The notes under the pieces were generated by a model. It searched no databases and was not told the DNA's origin. It was given only the letters and a program-made list of their open reading frames with translations. Both the position numbers and the translations under genes were made by a program. Of a DNA stretch of 64,000 bases, positions 34,590-47,485 are shown piece by piece. Position 1 is the first letter of the stretch. Each line of letters opens with the position of its first letter. This stretch comes from Avena insularis (Eukaryota > Streptophyta > Magnoliopsida > Poales > Poaceae), in the NCBI GenBank assembly GCA_023614405.1, contig CM042689.1:284277533-284341532 (forward strand). Reading direction: 5' to 3'.

Positions 34590-37500
34590 TGTCACAAGCA
34601 AAATTTTCCAAATTTTGAAATGTGAAAAATAAACAAACAAAAGAAATAAATGTTGAAATTTAGGGTGAAAAGAAAATTTTTGCTTCTAAATGGAAACATC
34701 AAAAATCCTACTAGAACAAAATTAGATTGAGAAAGCAACAAAAAAAATATTCAAAGAATCAAATGCAGTCATAAATGGATGTATCTTGAATTTAAAAACA
34801 CTTGCAAAAGTTAAACCAAAACTCTAAACCCTAATGAAAGAAATCATCTCCAAGATCACTTTAAGACTATGGCTTTGTTCCATATAAAAATTCAGAAATA
34901 AACATTTCTAAATGATAAAAAATGTTAAACAAAAATATTACAAAACCATGGAAATTGGTTTCACTCAATTTGGAGCCATGGATAAAAACTTATGATTTTA
35001 ATAAGATAAAAGAAAGTAAATTCCAAGGTTAAGACAGCTCCTAGCTAAAATCAATACCAAATTTTGAGCAAAGTAATCCTAAAAGGATTTAAAAGGATGA
35101 ATAAATATTAAATAAAATTATACAAATTGGAATCACCAATTTTGGAACTATAAATAAAAAAATATGGATTTTATAAGACAAAGAAAGAAAGAAATAAATA
35201 AGAAATATTTAAAAAGACAATTTAAACCTTTGGCCAAATCCATAAGTAAAAGGAAGAAAAGTAATTCAAATAAAATAAAACAATAAAAGATTATTTAAAT
35301 AAAATTATATGGGTCGAACCATATTCAATTTTATTTAAATAACGACAAAATGCCTCACTTATTTTAAATGGATATTAAATCACAAGAAAAATATTTGAGT
35401 TGTATTAAATAACCCACTAATAAATGGTATGAATATACTGAAAAGGTTTGGTAAATTTTTTTAATGCAAATTGGGTTGAAATCAAATTGAATTGAATAAA
35501 AACAGAAAACAGAAAAAGAAAAAGGTTATGAAGAAAAAAGAACTAACCTACCCAACCCAGCACCCCTAGCCCAACCTGGCCCAACTCAGCCCAACCGGCA
35601 CTCCCCCTCTCTCCCCGCAGAGCTTTTCTCACCGCACCCCTTCCCTCACCCTCTCACTGACGAACAGACCCGCAACCACGTAATTATCTTCAACCCTGCT
35701 CGACTTTATTTGAATCAATACGCGTAACTGGCCCAATGAGCCCCCAGGCTGCCCCCAATTTGACCTGCACCACCGTAGTACCCGACGGGCTCCGACGAGA
35801 ATTTCGGTGAGCCTCAACTGCCCCTCGCCCTCTTCCTTGCACTGCTGCGTTCGCCATCCTCTTGCGCACCTACTGACCCTTCCCTGTTGCTTCCGCATGC
35901 ACTAGAGCCTCGCCCCGTCAACCTCTACAACCACCGACGTAGCATGCAAACTCCGGCGACGGAATCAAGTGAACCCCGTGCGTTCCTCGACCCCTAACTC
36001 TTGTTGTCTTGTTCGCCTTTGTCCTATGAGTCTCCTGATGCTCGCCGTTTCCTCGCTCGTGATTTGTAGGCTCGCCTCCATTAGCGTCTTCATGCTCCCG
36101 ACGGTGGTAGCAACTCCGGCGAGCGATTCCGACAGAGTCCGTGCACCCCTTCGTCAACGGAGACCACCTTGAGCACCAACTCGCCACGCCGACTCCGTTA
36201 ATGCCATGTGCCCTCTCCCTTGCCACCTAGAGTTGTTGGACCACCATCAACAGACACGTCGCCACCGCGCACCATCGTTTGCGCCGCCCAGTTTTGGCCA
36301 GAACCTCATGAACTGTTAGATCTAGATCCAAAGGATAAAACAGATCACTTAAACAAAGGGATACGGCTTGATCGGCGCCATGCGATATTAGTTAGATCCT
36401 ACGGCTCGCGATGCTCGATCCACACCAAATGGTATCAGCCAGTAAGATTAAGACATATGGCCAGGATTTTGATTTAAATCCAGAATTTGTTCTATTAGAT
36501 GTTTGAATTTGTAAAATCCATATCTTTTGATCTGTATGTCCAAAAATTGCAAATTTGGTGTCCATGGATTAAAAAAATGTGTACTTTGCAAATATGGCCC
36601 TACTTTGGTCATTTGCTTCTGAAAAATTAGGTGTTTATGCAGAAACATTAATAGGACTATTTTGAGTATAAAAATTGTTCTAAAAATTATTTTTGAGTGA
36701 AACCTTTTGCAAATGGTTTTGTTTTGAACCCTCTGACCATAAACACTAACATTTGAATTTAAAACTATATTTGTCTAACACTAGAAATTATTCCTTTGGA
36801 TAAAATCATTTCTAGTAAAACAAAAATGATTTAAAAGGCTTATTTCCACTAACTTGATTTTAAATAAACTCCCACTTTTATAAATGACCAGTAAGTGTTT
36901 TGAAATGTTTAGAAACTTGTTAAAGAGCAATTTCTCAATAAAATAACCTTTTGCATGCTTGCATGCATTCCTTTATTTTATTGTTTTGTTTTGTTATTTT
37001 GTTTGAGTGCTAGTTTTGAATGTGTACTTTGCTTGATTGTATTGTAGTGAACTTTGAGGAGTGTGACAAGAGCAAGATCAAGGAGAGTACCTAGATTCTC
37101 TACTAAAAATGCATGTGATACTTTGGTCATCAAAAGTCCTATCTTTTCAATATTGCATTAGTGATATTTTTGTAGTATGCATGATAGGACTATTTTGCTA
37201 AGCTATAGTAGATCCTATAGAATATATCTTGGTAGGAATCTTCCTAAGTCCAAAGACAAGTTATGCTAGTATGCTTAGCATAGCTATTAGAATACAAGGG
37301 TGGAATATTCATGCTATGATATTATGCAAAGTCTATGACTATGTTTTTGATTAATAAAACAATTATGTGAATGAATCACCTGGGTGGAATGGGAAGATTG
37401 GTTTGTGTTGAGTGGTTACACAAGGCCCATGTATATGGTTTACCTTGTGTATCACACTTGTGGATGGCCACTCAGGAATAAAGAGATTTGAGATGTTTTG

Positions 37501-38346
37501 TGTTGAGAATCTTCCAGTGCAACCACATGGCATATGGGCTCTGCCTTGACCAACTAGGTTGCAAGAAATCAGACGGACAGACAGTTGGTGGTATTGATGA
37601 TAGGATGGAACACATCTGTGCTGATCTGAGGGATTGTTTCTGAAAAGTCTCGTCTCGATGCATGTTGAGTCTTGTGGGAAAAGTGCACCACCTCTCAAGA
37701 GGGTAAAACCTAAGTACTTAGCCGTGTCCCCGGTAATGGACATTTTGAGCATCAAAGATATTGAAATGATCAAGGATCTCCTTATCCCAATTTCTCTAAG
37801 TTAAAACTTGTTGGGTGAACAAGGGAAGCACCTGGTGTGTATTCAGTGTGCCTTGTGTGATGAAATGATTTGAAAAAGAGAAAAACTATTTTCAAAGGAT
37901 AGGGAAAACTTGTTTTACGCAAAGGCCAGCCAAAACTCCACTTAGCCAAATATTAATGTAGATGTTAGATTCTCCATATCAATATGATATCACTTGCCAA
38001 TACAATTCAAATGTATTGACCCTTGTGGCTGTAACTTATTATGTTGCAGGTTTGTTTGGGGTTAGTGAAGTTTGTTGAGTAGGGATTAGAAGTCGACAAC
38101 CAACATGATTGCCTGTGGCATAAGAAGATGAAGGGCACCATGCTATATAGATATATCTACTTCTTTGTCATAAGATAGCCATATGAGATATGTAAGTTGT
38201 AATGAAATATTTTATTCCTGGGTATAAGTTGTAATATGACCTTTGTTTATTGATATTACATCTTAAACTGTGGGTGCTAGCTAATCGATCCAGGGACTAG
38301 CACTATAAACACAGGATCTCCACCTTATTAGGTTGGGACCTCTACA
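34590..38346 (+). repeat. Element B 5' LTR
   Basis: TGTCACAAGC to GACCTCTACA, 3757 bp. Two stretches present in the 3' LTR (about 40 and 75 nt, around 40757 and 40825) are absent here near 35695 and 35735. Otherwise it is collinear. It contains a C-rich segment about 35550-36300. ORFs such as 37363-37773 on the minus strand are non-coding LTR sequence. Confidence 0.9.
37681..37740 (+). promoter_or_regulatory. Inter-family conserved LTR block, element B copy
   Basis: AAGTGCACCACCTCTCAAGA through TTAGCCGTGTCCCCGGTAAT, ending 606 bp before the LTR end. The 3' LTR copy is at 46342-46400, 607 bp before its end. Confidence 0.55.
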
Positions 38347-38348
38347 AA

Positions 38349-38360
38349 TGGTATCAAAGC
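38349..38360 (+). other. Primer binding site of element B
   Basis: TGGTATCAAAGC, one G-to-A change from the initiator tRNA-Met complement, two bases after the 5' LTR. Confidence 0.85.
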
Positions 38361-39015
38361 ATTGTGTTGCCTGTAGGATTGTAACCCTAGGATTGGAAAA
38401 AAACCCTTAGGAAAAAGATAGGAGTTGTATTTGTTCCAAACTTATTTACAAACAATCTTGTAAACTCTTTCCTCATCATTTTTTTGAGTCTACATCTCTC
38501 CCTTTTCAACTTGATGGATAAAGACTTCAACATGAGCAAGGACTTCACCATCACCAATGACTTCAACTTCAGTTTCACCAAGGACTTCTACTTGGACATC
38601 ACTAAGGACTTCAAGTGACATAAGAATAATACTCAAGACTTGGAGACTAAGGAGACAGAACTTAGGAGGAACCATCATCACCTTTCAACTTTGTGACCAT
38701 GATGCAAGAATTTCTTCCAAGGATACCATGATGTTGTTCCTGACGTATCAACTAAGAAGAAGGGAATGATCTCAAGTGATACCCGTAGTTGGACCACCAC
38801 ACTAGTGTTTATTACAAATCAATTTATTGCTCACACCAACTTATGTGCTGTAGAAAAAATATTTTGTTGCCTAAAGTATGCTTGAATCTTGTTGTTTGAG
38901 TGGAATGCATGATTGTGATTGCTTGCACATTGCTTTGTGGGATTTGTTGTGTGTGAGTAGAATTCTTCCTCTAGAAATCTTTTTGCCTAATCTAATCCCA
39001 ATCCAACCCAAGCAG

Positions 39016-39506
39016 AAGACTTCTCCAAGAGACCACAATTCCAACATCAAGGATGGTAACAACAACCAAGAGATGCACATGACAGAAAAACTACTAGCAA
39101 CCCAAGCCTAGTTGAATCAAGTGACAAGCCAGTTTTTAGCCAACCACATTGAGTTAGACCCAGCCATGCTAAAGTTCTTAGAATCCCAATCTCAATTGTT
39201 GCAAAGGATGACCAATCAGATGATCAACATGAGAAGTAACCCTTCCCAAAGAGATTGTGACAACAATGATATCAAGGATGATATTATAGAAGGAACTCAA
39301 GTCTACAAAAACTATGGAGACATAGGACACACTTGTCCTATGTCAGTTTTTAGCTTGGCCATTATGCATCAAATTGTCCAGAAAAGGAGAAGAACAAGAC
39401 AAGCAATCATGTGAAGGATCTCAACCTTGTCACATGTTTCAAGTGTGAAAATAAGGGACACTATGCAAACAACTGTACAGAGAAGTTACATCAAGACACC
39501 AAGTAA
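39016..39506 (+). pseudogene. gag: Element B gag, degenerate
   Basis: Aligns with the LARD gags. The start codon position reads AAG instead of ATG (CAGAAGACTTCTCC against CAGATGACTTCTCC). A TAG replaces CAG at 39109-39111 in the conserved Q-rich N-terminal part. The middle of the protein is deleted, so the region of the first two knuckles is lost or scrambled, and only the last knuckle (CFKCENKGHYANNC) is readable, out of frame with the front. It ends at TAA 39504-39506. It cannot encode a working Gag. Confidence 0.8.
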
Positions 39507-39615
39507 GCCAAGATGCAATCTAGTTAAAATCCTTTTAAGGGTGGTAGTACCCTAGTTGTCTTGAAACCAACTTGTTGCTTCTAGCCTTCACGAATCTTGG
39601 GACGAGATTAATTTT

Positions 39616-39623
39616 AAGGGTGG
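39616..39623 (+). other. Polypurine tract of element B
   Basis: AAGGGTGG shortly before the TGTCACATCC start of the 3' LTR, as in the LARD array. Confidence 0.6.
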
Positions 39624-39628
39624 TAGTC

Positions 39629-41070
39629 TGTCACATCCCAAAATTTTCCAAATTTAACAATGTGAAAAATAAACAAACAAAAGAAATAAATGTTGAAATT
39701 TAGGATGAAAAGAAACTTTTTGCTTCTAAATGGAAACATCAAAAATCCTACTTGAACAAAATAAGATTGAGAAAGCAACAAACAAATATTCAAAGAATCA
39801 AATTCATTCATAAATGGATGTATCTTGAATTTAAAACACTTGCAAAAGTTAAACCAAAACTCTAAATCCTAATGAAAGAAATCATCTCCAAGACCACTTT
39901 AAGACTATGGCTTTGTTCCATACAAAAATTCAGCAACAAACATTTCTAAATGATCAAAAATGGTAAAGAAAAATATTTCAAAACCATGGAAATTGGTTTC
40001 ACTCAATTTGGAGCCATGGATAAAAACTTATGATTTTAATAAGATAAAAGAAAGTAAATTCCAAGGTTAAGAAAGCTCCTAGATAAAATCAATACAAAAT
40101 TTTGAGAAAAGTAATCCTAAAAGGATTTAAAAGGATCAATAAATATTAAATAAAATTATACAAATTGGAATCACCAATTTTGGAACTATAAATAAAATGA
40201 TATGGATTTTATAAGACAAAGAAAGAAAGAAATAAATAAGAAATATTTAAAAAGACAATTAAATCTTTGGCCAAATCCATAAGTAAAAGGAAGAAAAGTA
40301 ATTCAAATAAAATAAAAGAATAAAATATTATTTAAATAAAATTATATGGGTTGAACCATATTAAATTTTATTTAAATAAAGACAAAATGCCTCACTTATT
40401 TTAAATGGATATTAAATCACAAGAAAAATATTTGAGTTGGATTAAATAACGCACTAATAAATGGTATGAATATACTGAAAAGGGTCGGTAAAAATTTTGA
40501 ATTAAAATTTGGTTGAAATCAAATTGAATTGTATAAAAACAGAAAACATAAAAAGAAAAAAAGAAAAAGGTTTTGAAGAAAAAAAAGAACTAACCTACCC
40601 AACCTAGCATCCCCAGCCCAACCTGTCCCAACTCAGCCCACCCGGCACTCCCCCTCTCTCCCCACAGAGCTTTTCTCACTTCACCCATTCCCGCACCTTC
40701 TCACTGACGAACAGGTCCCACCGCCACGTAATCATCTTCAACCCCGCGTGAACCAGTTCTTCCCCTTTCCTCCACCGTTTCTGCTCGAATTTATTTGAAT
40801 CTATACGCGTAATTGGCATACTGATTTCCTCCCGCGACCATGCTCACTTAAATGCCTCCCTCTTCTCTCTGTTTCCCCTCAGTCGCCATGCCTAGTGAGC
40901 CCCCAGGCTGCCCCCAATTTGACCTGCACCACCGTAGTACCCGACGGGCTCCGACGAGAATTTCGGTGAGCCTCAACTGCCCCTCGCCCTCTGCCTTGCA
41001 CTGCCGCATTCTCCGTCCTCTTGCGCACCTTATTACCCTTCCCATTTGCTTCCGCATACACCAGAGCCTC
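39629..41070 (+). repeat. Element B 3' LTR, left part
   Basis: TGTCACATCCCAAAATTTTC onward, matching 34590 to about 35910 of the 5' LTR, with two extra segments. It is interrupted by F after GCCTC (41066-41070). Confidence 0.9.
41066..41070. repeat. Imperfect target site duplication of F, left copy (GCCTC)
   Basis: The right copy at 44568-44572 is ACCTC. The 5' LTR of element B has a single AGCCTCGCCCCG at this point, so one base changed after insertion. Confidence 0.75.
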
Positions 41071-44000
41071 TGTAACACCCTCGAATCGGCCCTATGCAAG
41101 TTTTAGCGATTCCCCCCAAACCCGCATAGAAACGATTCAAAGGTGCCCACCGGGCACTTGCGTGCGGGTGGAAAACGAAGTAATATCATTACACAATAGT
41201 CCATGATGGAACCCACAGAACATATATATACAACAACGACTTCATGAGTCAATAATACAGATATACAGTAGAAAGATCCAAATCACCTTGAAAACGATAC
41301 AACGTATGGGTACGGACAAGATGGAAATTGAGCTAAGAGCCCTGAAGAATAACCAATGGCGTCCATAATCCTGCCCAGGCCAAGCCATAAGGGTAACCCT
41401 GCTAATGGCGTCGATCTCAAACATGCTTCAACAAAAGGGGTGCCAACAAAGGGCAATGGAAAAAGAGAGCAGTCAGTACTGAGGCGAGTACACGGCGAGT
41501 CCTAGAATTCGGTGGCTCTCGCCTACATAGGTATGGTGGACTGAAGCGGTAGCGAAGCATGCACTAAACAACCTATAGAGACTCGATACAACTATCGGCT
41601 ATCAGAGAGGGATAAGAAAGACCTATTCGAAACCAACCTGTTACTACCACCAATCATACACATCATGGTATTTCCCCCTCAAGACCAAACGAGGAAGTCA
41701 AGCCGAGGAAACTCACACGGTTGGCATTTTATTCATTCTTTCCATGGTGTTTATCCAACTTACTAGTCATATCAGATAAAATTCGAATTATAATGGTTAA
41801 CATTATTTATAGTTGTCTATGATCGAGAACAATGCTCCTAGTCGTCCATAACCGTGGACATGACTTCTTGAAAAGATTTAACCCTGCAGGGGTGCAGCAA
41901 AGTTTTCACACGCACCTACACCCTTTATGTCAGATCAGGTAGTTACAACAACACAAAACATACACCCAACGGTATGTCGACGGGGTTTCGGACATGAGGT
42001 TTCCTAGACCCAAAGCAAGCACATGGGGGCCACCCCACTAAGATACCCGCAACGAAGTCAGCCGGTCTCCGAGATGGACCCAGGGTTTGTGTCAATGGCT
42101 GTAAATGACTGTGAAAACGAAAGTGTGACTGGTCTTGTCGATACCATGGAAACATTCCACATTTGTTCCTAAATAGTACAGGCGCTCCACGCACAATCGT
42201 AAATAAAGTAGTAAAGCATGGCATAAGTATAGGATAGTAATAAAGCCCCAAACTAGTTTGTGGCCCCCAGTACAGTACTTTGAAATCAGGTACTAAATCG
42301 ATGGGGGTGCCCACACACCCCAACTATGGTTAGAGCGCTCGATATCGGAAGAGGTGTCAAGAACTCGGGGTCCTACGGGACACAAGTGGGCGGTTAAAAA
42401 CCAAATATTGTCTATTACCCACCGGTGCCTCTGCATTTACCTACTTTCAATTTTACTAATTAAACGGTAATTAAATCCATGATCATCTTCACCATTAAGC
42501 ATGTGCCAACCACCCAACAACGGTGGAACATCGACGACGTGAAGCAGCACCTGAGCAAGAAACTATGACTCGCAAGGCCGACCATCTACCAAACAACAGG
42601 CAGTAGGAGGTGTCCAAGGCAATATAGAGGCTGCAAGTATTATAGCAGCGGTACGGAAACTAAAGCATCGCAACACGGATAGAAATAGATCAACAGGAAG
42701 AAATAAAGACTAGAAATGTAAAATAGGTAGAAAGAGGGAGAATGCTCGCCTGAGAAACATTGCCAAAGGTTCATCCGAAGGTCGGGTCGACTCTCTCATC
42801 AACTCATCGGCCTAATCCGTGAAGCAGAGCACTAGAAGAAACACCGGATGCACTATTTAATACTACGGCAGAAGACCGGGCATGATGCATGTATGATGTA
42901 TGGCATGGCAAAGGTGCAATGCAATTAGGCCACATTAAGCGGAACTGGGGTCCCGACAATTAAGTATATGGTTATAGTTGTTTTAGATACCCCACAATTT
43001 AAATGTTGTATTAACAAGGCAAAATTATATCATCGGTTCGCTACACAAATTTATATGGGGCCCATATAAGACTGGATTCACCCGCATATGGTCTTCATAT
43101 CCCCCAAATAAATGATTATGTATGCGAGAATGAACAATTTATATGAAACAATTATATATCATTTATAAAATAGAGCTCGAATAGGGGTCACAAATGTCGG
43201 ATCGATGATCTTGGGCTCCAAAGGGTTTGACGGGGTTCGAATCTTCGAACTCTGGGAAGGCGACCTTGTCGATCCTTCATCATCGCCTCCAGTTCCATGT
43301 CGACGATCTTGTTGTCCATGATGGACTACTTGGAATCCATGATGGAGATCTTGTGGTTTCGGCTTCATAATGGGATGAAATCGGGGCACCGTGGTCTTCG
43401 AGTAGTGCGAGTTCACTTAAGCCAATGCCAGAGTGGAAGGTGTCATGGTGAGAGAAACGACACCATACTGGTATGACGTGGGGCAGACCTAGGAGGTCCA
43501 TGTGCCCACACTTGTACATAAGACCACCAAAGCGAAGCATAGCGCATCAGAACAAAAGCAAAGAGAGGACAAAAGTGCACTGCGAGGAGGCCCCTGTCTC
43601 GTGCAGGCATAGAATCAAACAATTGATGGTCGGCTATCCAACTTGGCAAGGAGGACCTGCAGGGGAAACGGATAAGGGCCAGCGACGCGGACGGAGGATC
43701 AGAAGGCGTGAGAGCACGTGAGCCAGAGGCCGAGCTGGTGCGCAGCTCAAGGCGAGGGGGTCGCACTCAGCAGAGGGAAACACAGACCATAGCAGAGCTT
43801 GGCTAGGGCATGTGCGGCAGGTGGGGAGGACACACGAGGAGGCATAGAGCTGGGATGGCCAAGGCACCAGGCGGCGATGGCCCTTCTCAAGGCCAGGGAG
43901 TTCTTTGGGGCAGGGTGCTGCGGGCGGCGGCGGACGGTGACGAAGTGGCAGAGAGGTGCATCGCGACGAGGTCCTGGCGGCGAGGATCGATCGAGGGGGA

Positions 44001-44567
44001 GCGAGGCTTGTCCCGGGGTTAGTTCTGGGCGTGTGATGGTGTGGGTGGGGCCCACTGGTGTGTTGGCGTGTGGGCAAGTTGACCGAGCCGAGCGTGCTCG
44101 TGAAGCGAGTGCGCGCAGGCATGCGTGGCTGGCGTGGGTGTCGCGCACAGGAAGCGGGGCTACAGGGTGGGCCAACAGTAGGTGGGTCCCTGGGTGCATA
44201 CGTGATAGCATGTGTGCGTGTGGTCTAGTGTGAGCGGCGTGTGCCTGTGTTTGCGGCGGCAGGTGGAGGGAGTGGGACTAGGGTTTGGCAAGAGGGATCT
44301 AGGGTTTGATTTTGGGTGGTAGGTGGTCTGGCCGGTTGGACTGCCTCCCCAATAAAAATTATTTTATTATTTTTATAAAATAAAAAATTTTAAAACATAG
44401 TTTTAGATAATACAAGATCCAGAAAATACCAAGGTTTCGCATTTGAATAAAGAGAGGGACATTTGTAGAAAATGAAATAGAGCTTTTAGTAAAATAGTTT
44501 TAGACAGATAGATGCATGCTGATGTCATGATGATGCATAGAGATAAGACCTCGCCCAGGGTGCTACA
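41071..44567 (-). mobile_element. F: solo LTR of a Tekay-type family, antisense to its neighbours
   Basis: 3497 bp bounded by TGTAACACCC and GGGTGCTACA, inserted in the 3' LTR of B. There is no PBS, PPT or coding region, so it is an LTR left by LTR-LTR recombination. The minus strand is called because its reverse complement carries blocks resembling the LTR of element C: CCTGCAGGGTTAAATC, then an ACGGTTATGG-type motif and ATCATAGACAAC, in the same order. Long GC-rich ORFs on either strand (43634-44122, 43799-44233) are compositional. Confidence 0.8.
41843..41901 (-). promoter_or_regulatory. Inter-family conserved LTR block, F copy
   Basis: Reverse complement has CACCCCTGCAGGGTTAAATC and a CCACGGTTATGGACG motif, ending about 772 bp before the LTR end in that orientation. 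Confidence 0.5.
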
Positions 44568-47007
44568 ACCTCACCCCGTAAACCTCTGCAACCACCGACG
44601 GAGCGTGCAAACTCTAGTGACGGAATTAGGTGAACCCCATGCACGCCTCGACCCCTAACTCTTGTGGTCTTGTTCGCCTTTGTCCTGTGAGTCTCCTGAT
44701 GCTTGCCGTTTCCTTGCTCGTGATCTATAGGCTCGCCTCCATCAGCGTCTGCAAGCTCCCGACGGTGGAAGCAACTCCGGCGAGCGATTCGGACCGAGCC
44801 CGTGCGCCCCTTCGTCAACAGAGACCACCTTGAGCACCCCTCGCCACGGCAACTCAGGTAATGCCCTATGCCCTCTCCCTTTCCACCTAGAGTCGCCGGA
44901 CTGCCATCAACAGACACGCCGCCGCCATGCACCGTCATTTGCTCCCGCCAGTTTTGGCCAGAACCTCGTGAACCGTTAGATCTAGATCCAAGGGATAAAA
45001 CAGATCACTTAGATGAAGGGGTACGACTTGATCGGCGTTGTGCGATGTTAGTTAGAACCTACGGCTCGCGATGCTCGATCCAGACGAAACAGTATCATCA
45101 AGTAATATTAAGACACGTGGCCAAGATTTTGATTTAAATCTAGAATTTGTTCTATTAGATGTTTGAATTTGTAAAATCCATAACTTTTGATCTGTATGTC
45201 CAAAAAATTAAAATTTGGTGTCTATGGATTCAAAAAAAATGTGTAATTTGCAAATATGGACCTGGTTTGGTCATTTGCTTTTGAAAAATTAGGTGTTTAC
45301 ACAGAAACATTAATAGGACTATTTTGAGTATAAAAATTGTTTTGGAAATTATTTTTGAGTGAAACCTTTTACAAATGGTTTTGTTTTGAACCCTCTGACC
45401 ATAAACACTAACATTTGAATTTAAAAATATATTTGGATAACACTGTAAATTATTCCTTTGGATAAAAGTATTTTTAGTAAAACGAAATGATTTAAAAGGC
45501 CTATTTCCACTAACTTGATTTTAAATAAATTACCAGTTTTATAAATGACCAGTAAGTGTTTTGAAATGTTTAGAAACTTGTTATAGAGCACTTTCTCAAT
45601 AATAAAACCTTTTGCATGCTTGTATGCATTCCTTTGTTTTATTGTTTTGTTTTGTTATTTTGTTTGAGTGCTAGTTTTGAATGTGTACTTTGCTTGATTG
45701 TATTATAGTGAACTTTGAGGAGTGTGACAATATCAAGATCAAGGAGACTACCTAGATTCTCTACGAAAAATGCAAGTGATACTTTGGTCATCAAAAGTCC
45801 TATCTTTTCAATATTGCATTAGTGATATTTTTGTAGTATGCATGATAGGACTATTTTGTTATGCTATAGTAGATCCTATAGAATATATCTTGGTAGGAAT
45901 CTTTCTAAGTCAAGAGACAAGGTATGCTAGTATGCGTAACCTCTCTATTAGAATACAAGGGTGGAATATTCATGCTATGATATTATGCAAAGTCTATGAC
46001 TATGTTTTTGATTAATAAAACAACTATGTGAATGAATCACCTAGGTGGAATGGTGAGAATGGTTTGTGTTGAGTGGTTACACAAGGCCCATGTCTATGGT
46101 GTACCTTGTGTATCACACTTGTGGATGGCCACCCAGAAACAAAGAGATTTGAGATGTTTTGTGTTGAGAAGCTTCTAGTGCAACCACATGACATATGGGA
46201 TCTGCCTTGACCAACTAGGTTGCAAGAACTCAGACGGACAAACAGTTGGTGGTAGTGATGATAGGATGGAACGCGTCTGTGCTGATCTGAGGGATTGTTT
46301 CTGAAAAGTCTCGTCTCGATGCATGTCGAGTCTTGTGAGAAAAGTGCACCACCTCTCGAGAGGGTAAAACCTAAGTACTTAGCTGTGTCCCCGGTAATGG
46401 ACATTTTGAGCATCAAAGACATTGAAATGATCAAGGATCTCCTCATCCCAAATTCTCTAAGTTAAAACTTGTTGGGTGAACAAGGGAAGCACCTGGTGTG
46501 TATCTAGTGTGCCTTGTATGATGAAGTGATTTGAAAAGGAGAAAAACTATTTTCAAAGGATAGGGAAAACTTGTTTTATGCGAAGGCCAGCCAAAACTCC
46601 ACTTAGCCAAATATTCATGTAGATGTTAGATTCTCCATATCAATATGATATCACTTGCCAATATAATTCAAATGTATTGACCCTTGTGGCTGTAACTTAT
46701 TATGTTGCAGGTTTGTTTGAGGTTAGTGAAGTTTGTTGAGTTGGGATTACAAGTCGACAACCAACATGTTTGCCTGTGGCATAAGAAGATGAAGGACTAC
46801 ATGGTATATAGATATATCTGTTGCTTTGTAATAAGATAGCCATATGAGCTATGTAAGTTGTAAATAATATTTTATTCCTGGGTATAAGTTGTAATGTGAC
46901 CTCTGTTTCTTGATATTACATCTTAAACTGTGGGTGCTAGCTAATCGATCTAGGGACTAGCACTGTAAGAACAGGGATCTCCACCTTATTAGGTTGGGAC
47001 CTCTACA
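44568..47007 (+). repeat. Element B 3' LTR, right part
   Basis: Continues the 3' LTR from the ACCTC duplication to GACCTCTACA, matching about 35907-38346. Immediately followed by ACGTA. Confidence 0.9.
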
Positions 47008-47395
47008 ACGTATGACTATATATGGCACACATGCCTATGATTGTTTAGTACTTGGATGCTTTATCTTACTTATGTTCAAATGCCCTAGATCTTGAAATTA
47101 CATGAATTGTCTCGTCCATGCAAAGCCCGTCCATCCATCCCTATGACTAATGCACTCAAATCCTACTGTTTGCTACTATAGTTACTACTGCCTTTATTTT
47201 ACTGCTGACATTACTTTGCTATGCTACTACAAAACTATTGCTATTGATAAACTACTGTGAGCAAGACTGCAGATGAATTGAAAACTCAGTTATTAAGGCT
47301 TATAAGTATTCTTTCGCTTCGCTTGTGTCGAATCAGTAAATTGGGTCATACTACCCTCGAAGACTGTTGCGATCCCCTATACTTGTGTGTCATCA
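47008..47395 (+). repeat. Element B right TSD (ACGTA, 47008-47012) and element E 5' LTR, right part
   Basis: After the ACGTA duplication the LTR of E resumes at 47013 and ends TTGTGTGTCATCA. The stretch GATCCCCTATACTTGTG near the end is typical of Triticeae Athila LTR ends as I recall them. Non-coding. Confidence 0.8.
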
Positions 47396-47406
47396 AGACT
47401 ATTTTC

Positions 47407-47424
47407 TAGCACCGTTGCCGGGGA
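47407..47424 (+). other. Primer binding site of element E (tRNA-Asp type, mutated)
   Basis: TAGCACCGTTGCCGGGGA, two G-to-A changes from TGGCGCCGTTGCCGGGGA, the tRNA-Asp complement used by Athila elements. Both changes fit deamination of methylated cytosine on the other strand. Confidence 0.8.
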
Positions 47425-47485
47425 GCATAGCTTTATTTGTAAGTTCACTTTGATTTATCATTGTTCGCTGCTATCCTTTTTCATC

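Larger units (their letters stand above)
34590..47007 (+). mobile_element. Element B: second LARD-like gag-only retrotransposon, with nested solo LTR F
   Basis: Two ~3.8 kb LTRs flank a 1.28 kb internal region with PBS, degenerate zinc-knuckle gag and PPT. It is bounded by perfect ACGTA duplications. LTR ends, PBS position, gag and PPT are clearly related to the LARD in element A, but the LTRs are strongly diverged, so it is a sister family or subfamily. It has no pol genes. The 3' LTR is split by F (41071-44567). Confidence 0.9.

Noticed and set aside
43634..44233. Long overlapping ORFs on both strands (up to 162 aa) in a GC-rich stretch
   Set aside because: They lie inside solo LTR F, have low-complexity P/R/A composition, show no domain, and exist in several frames at once, as expected of high GC content.
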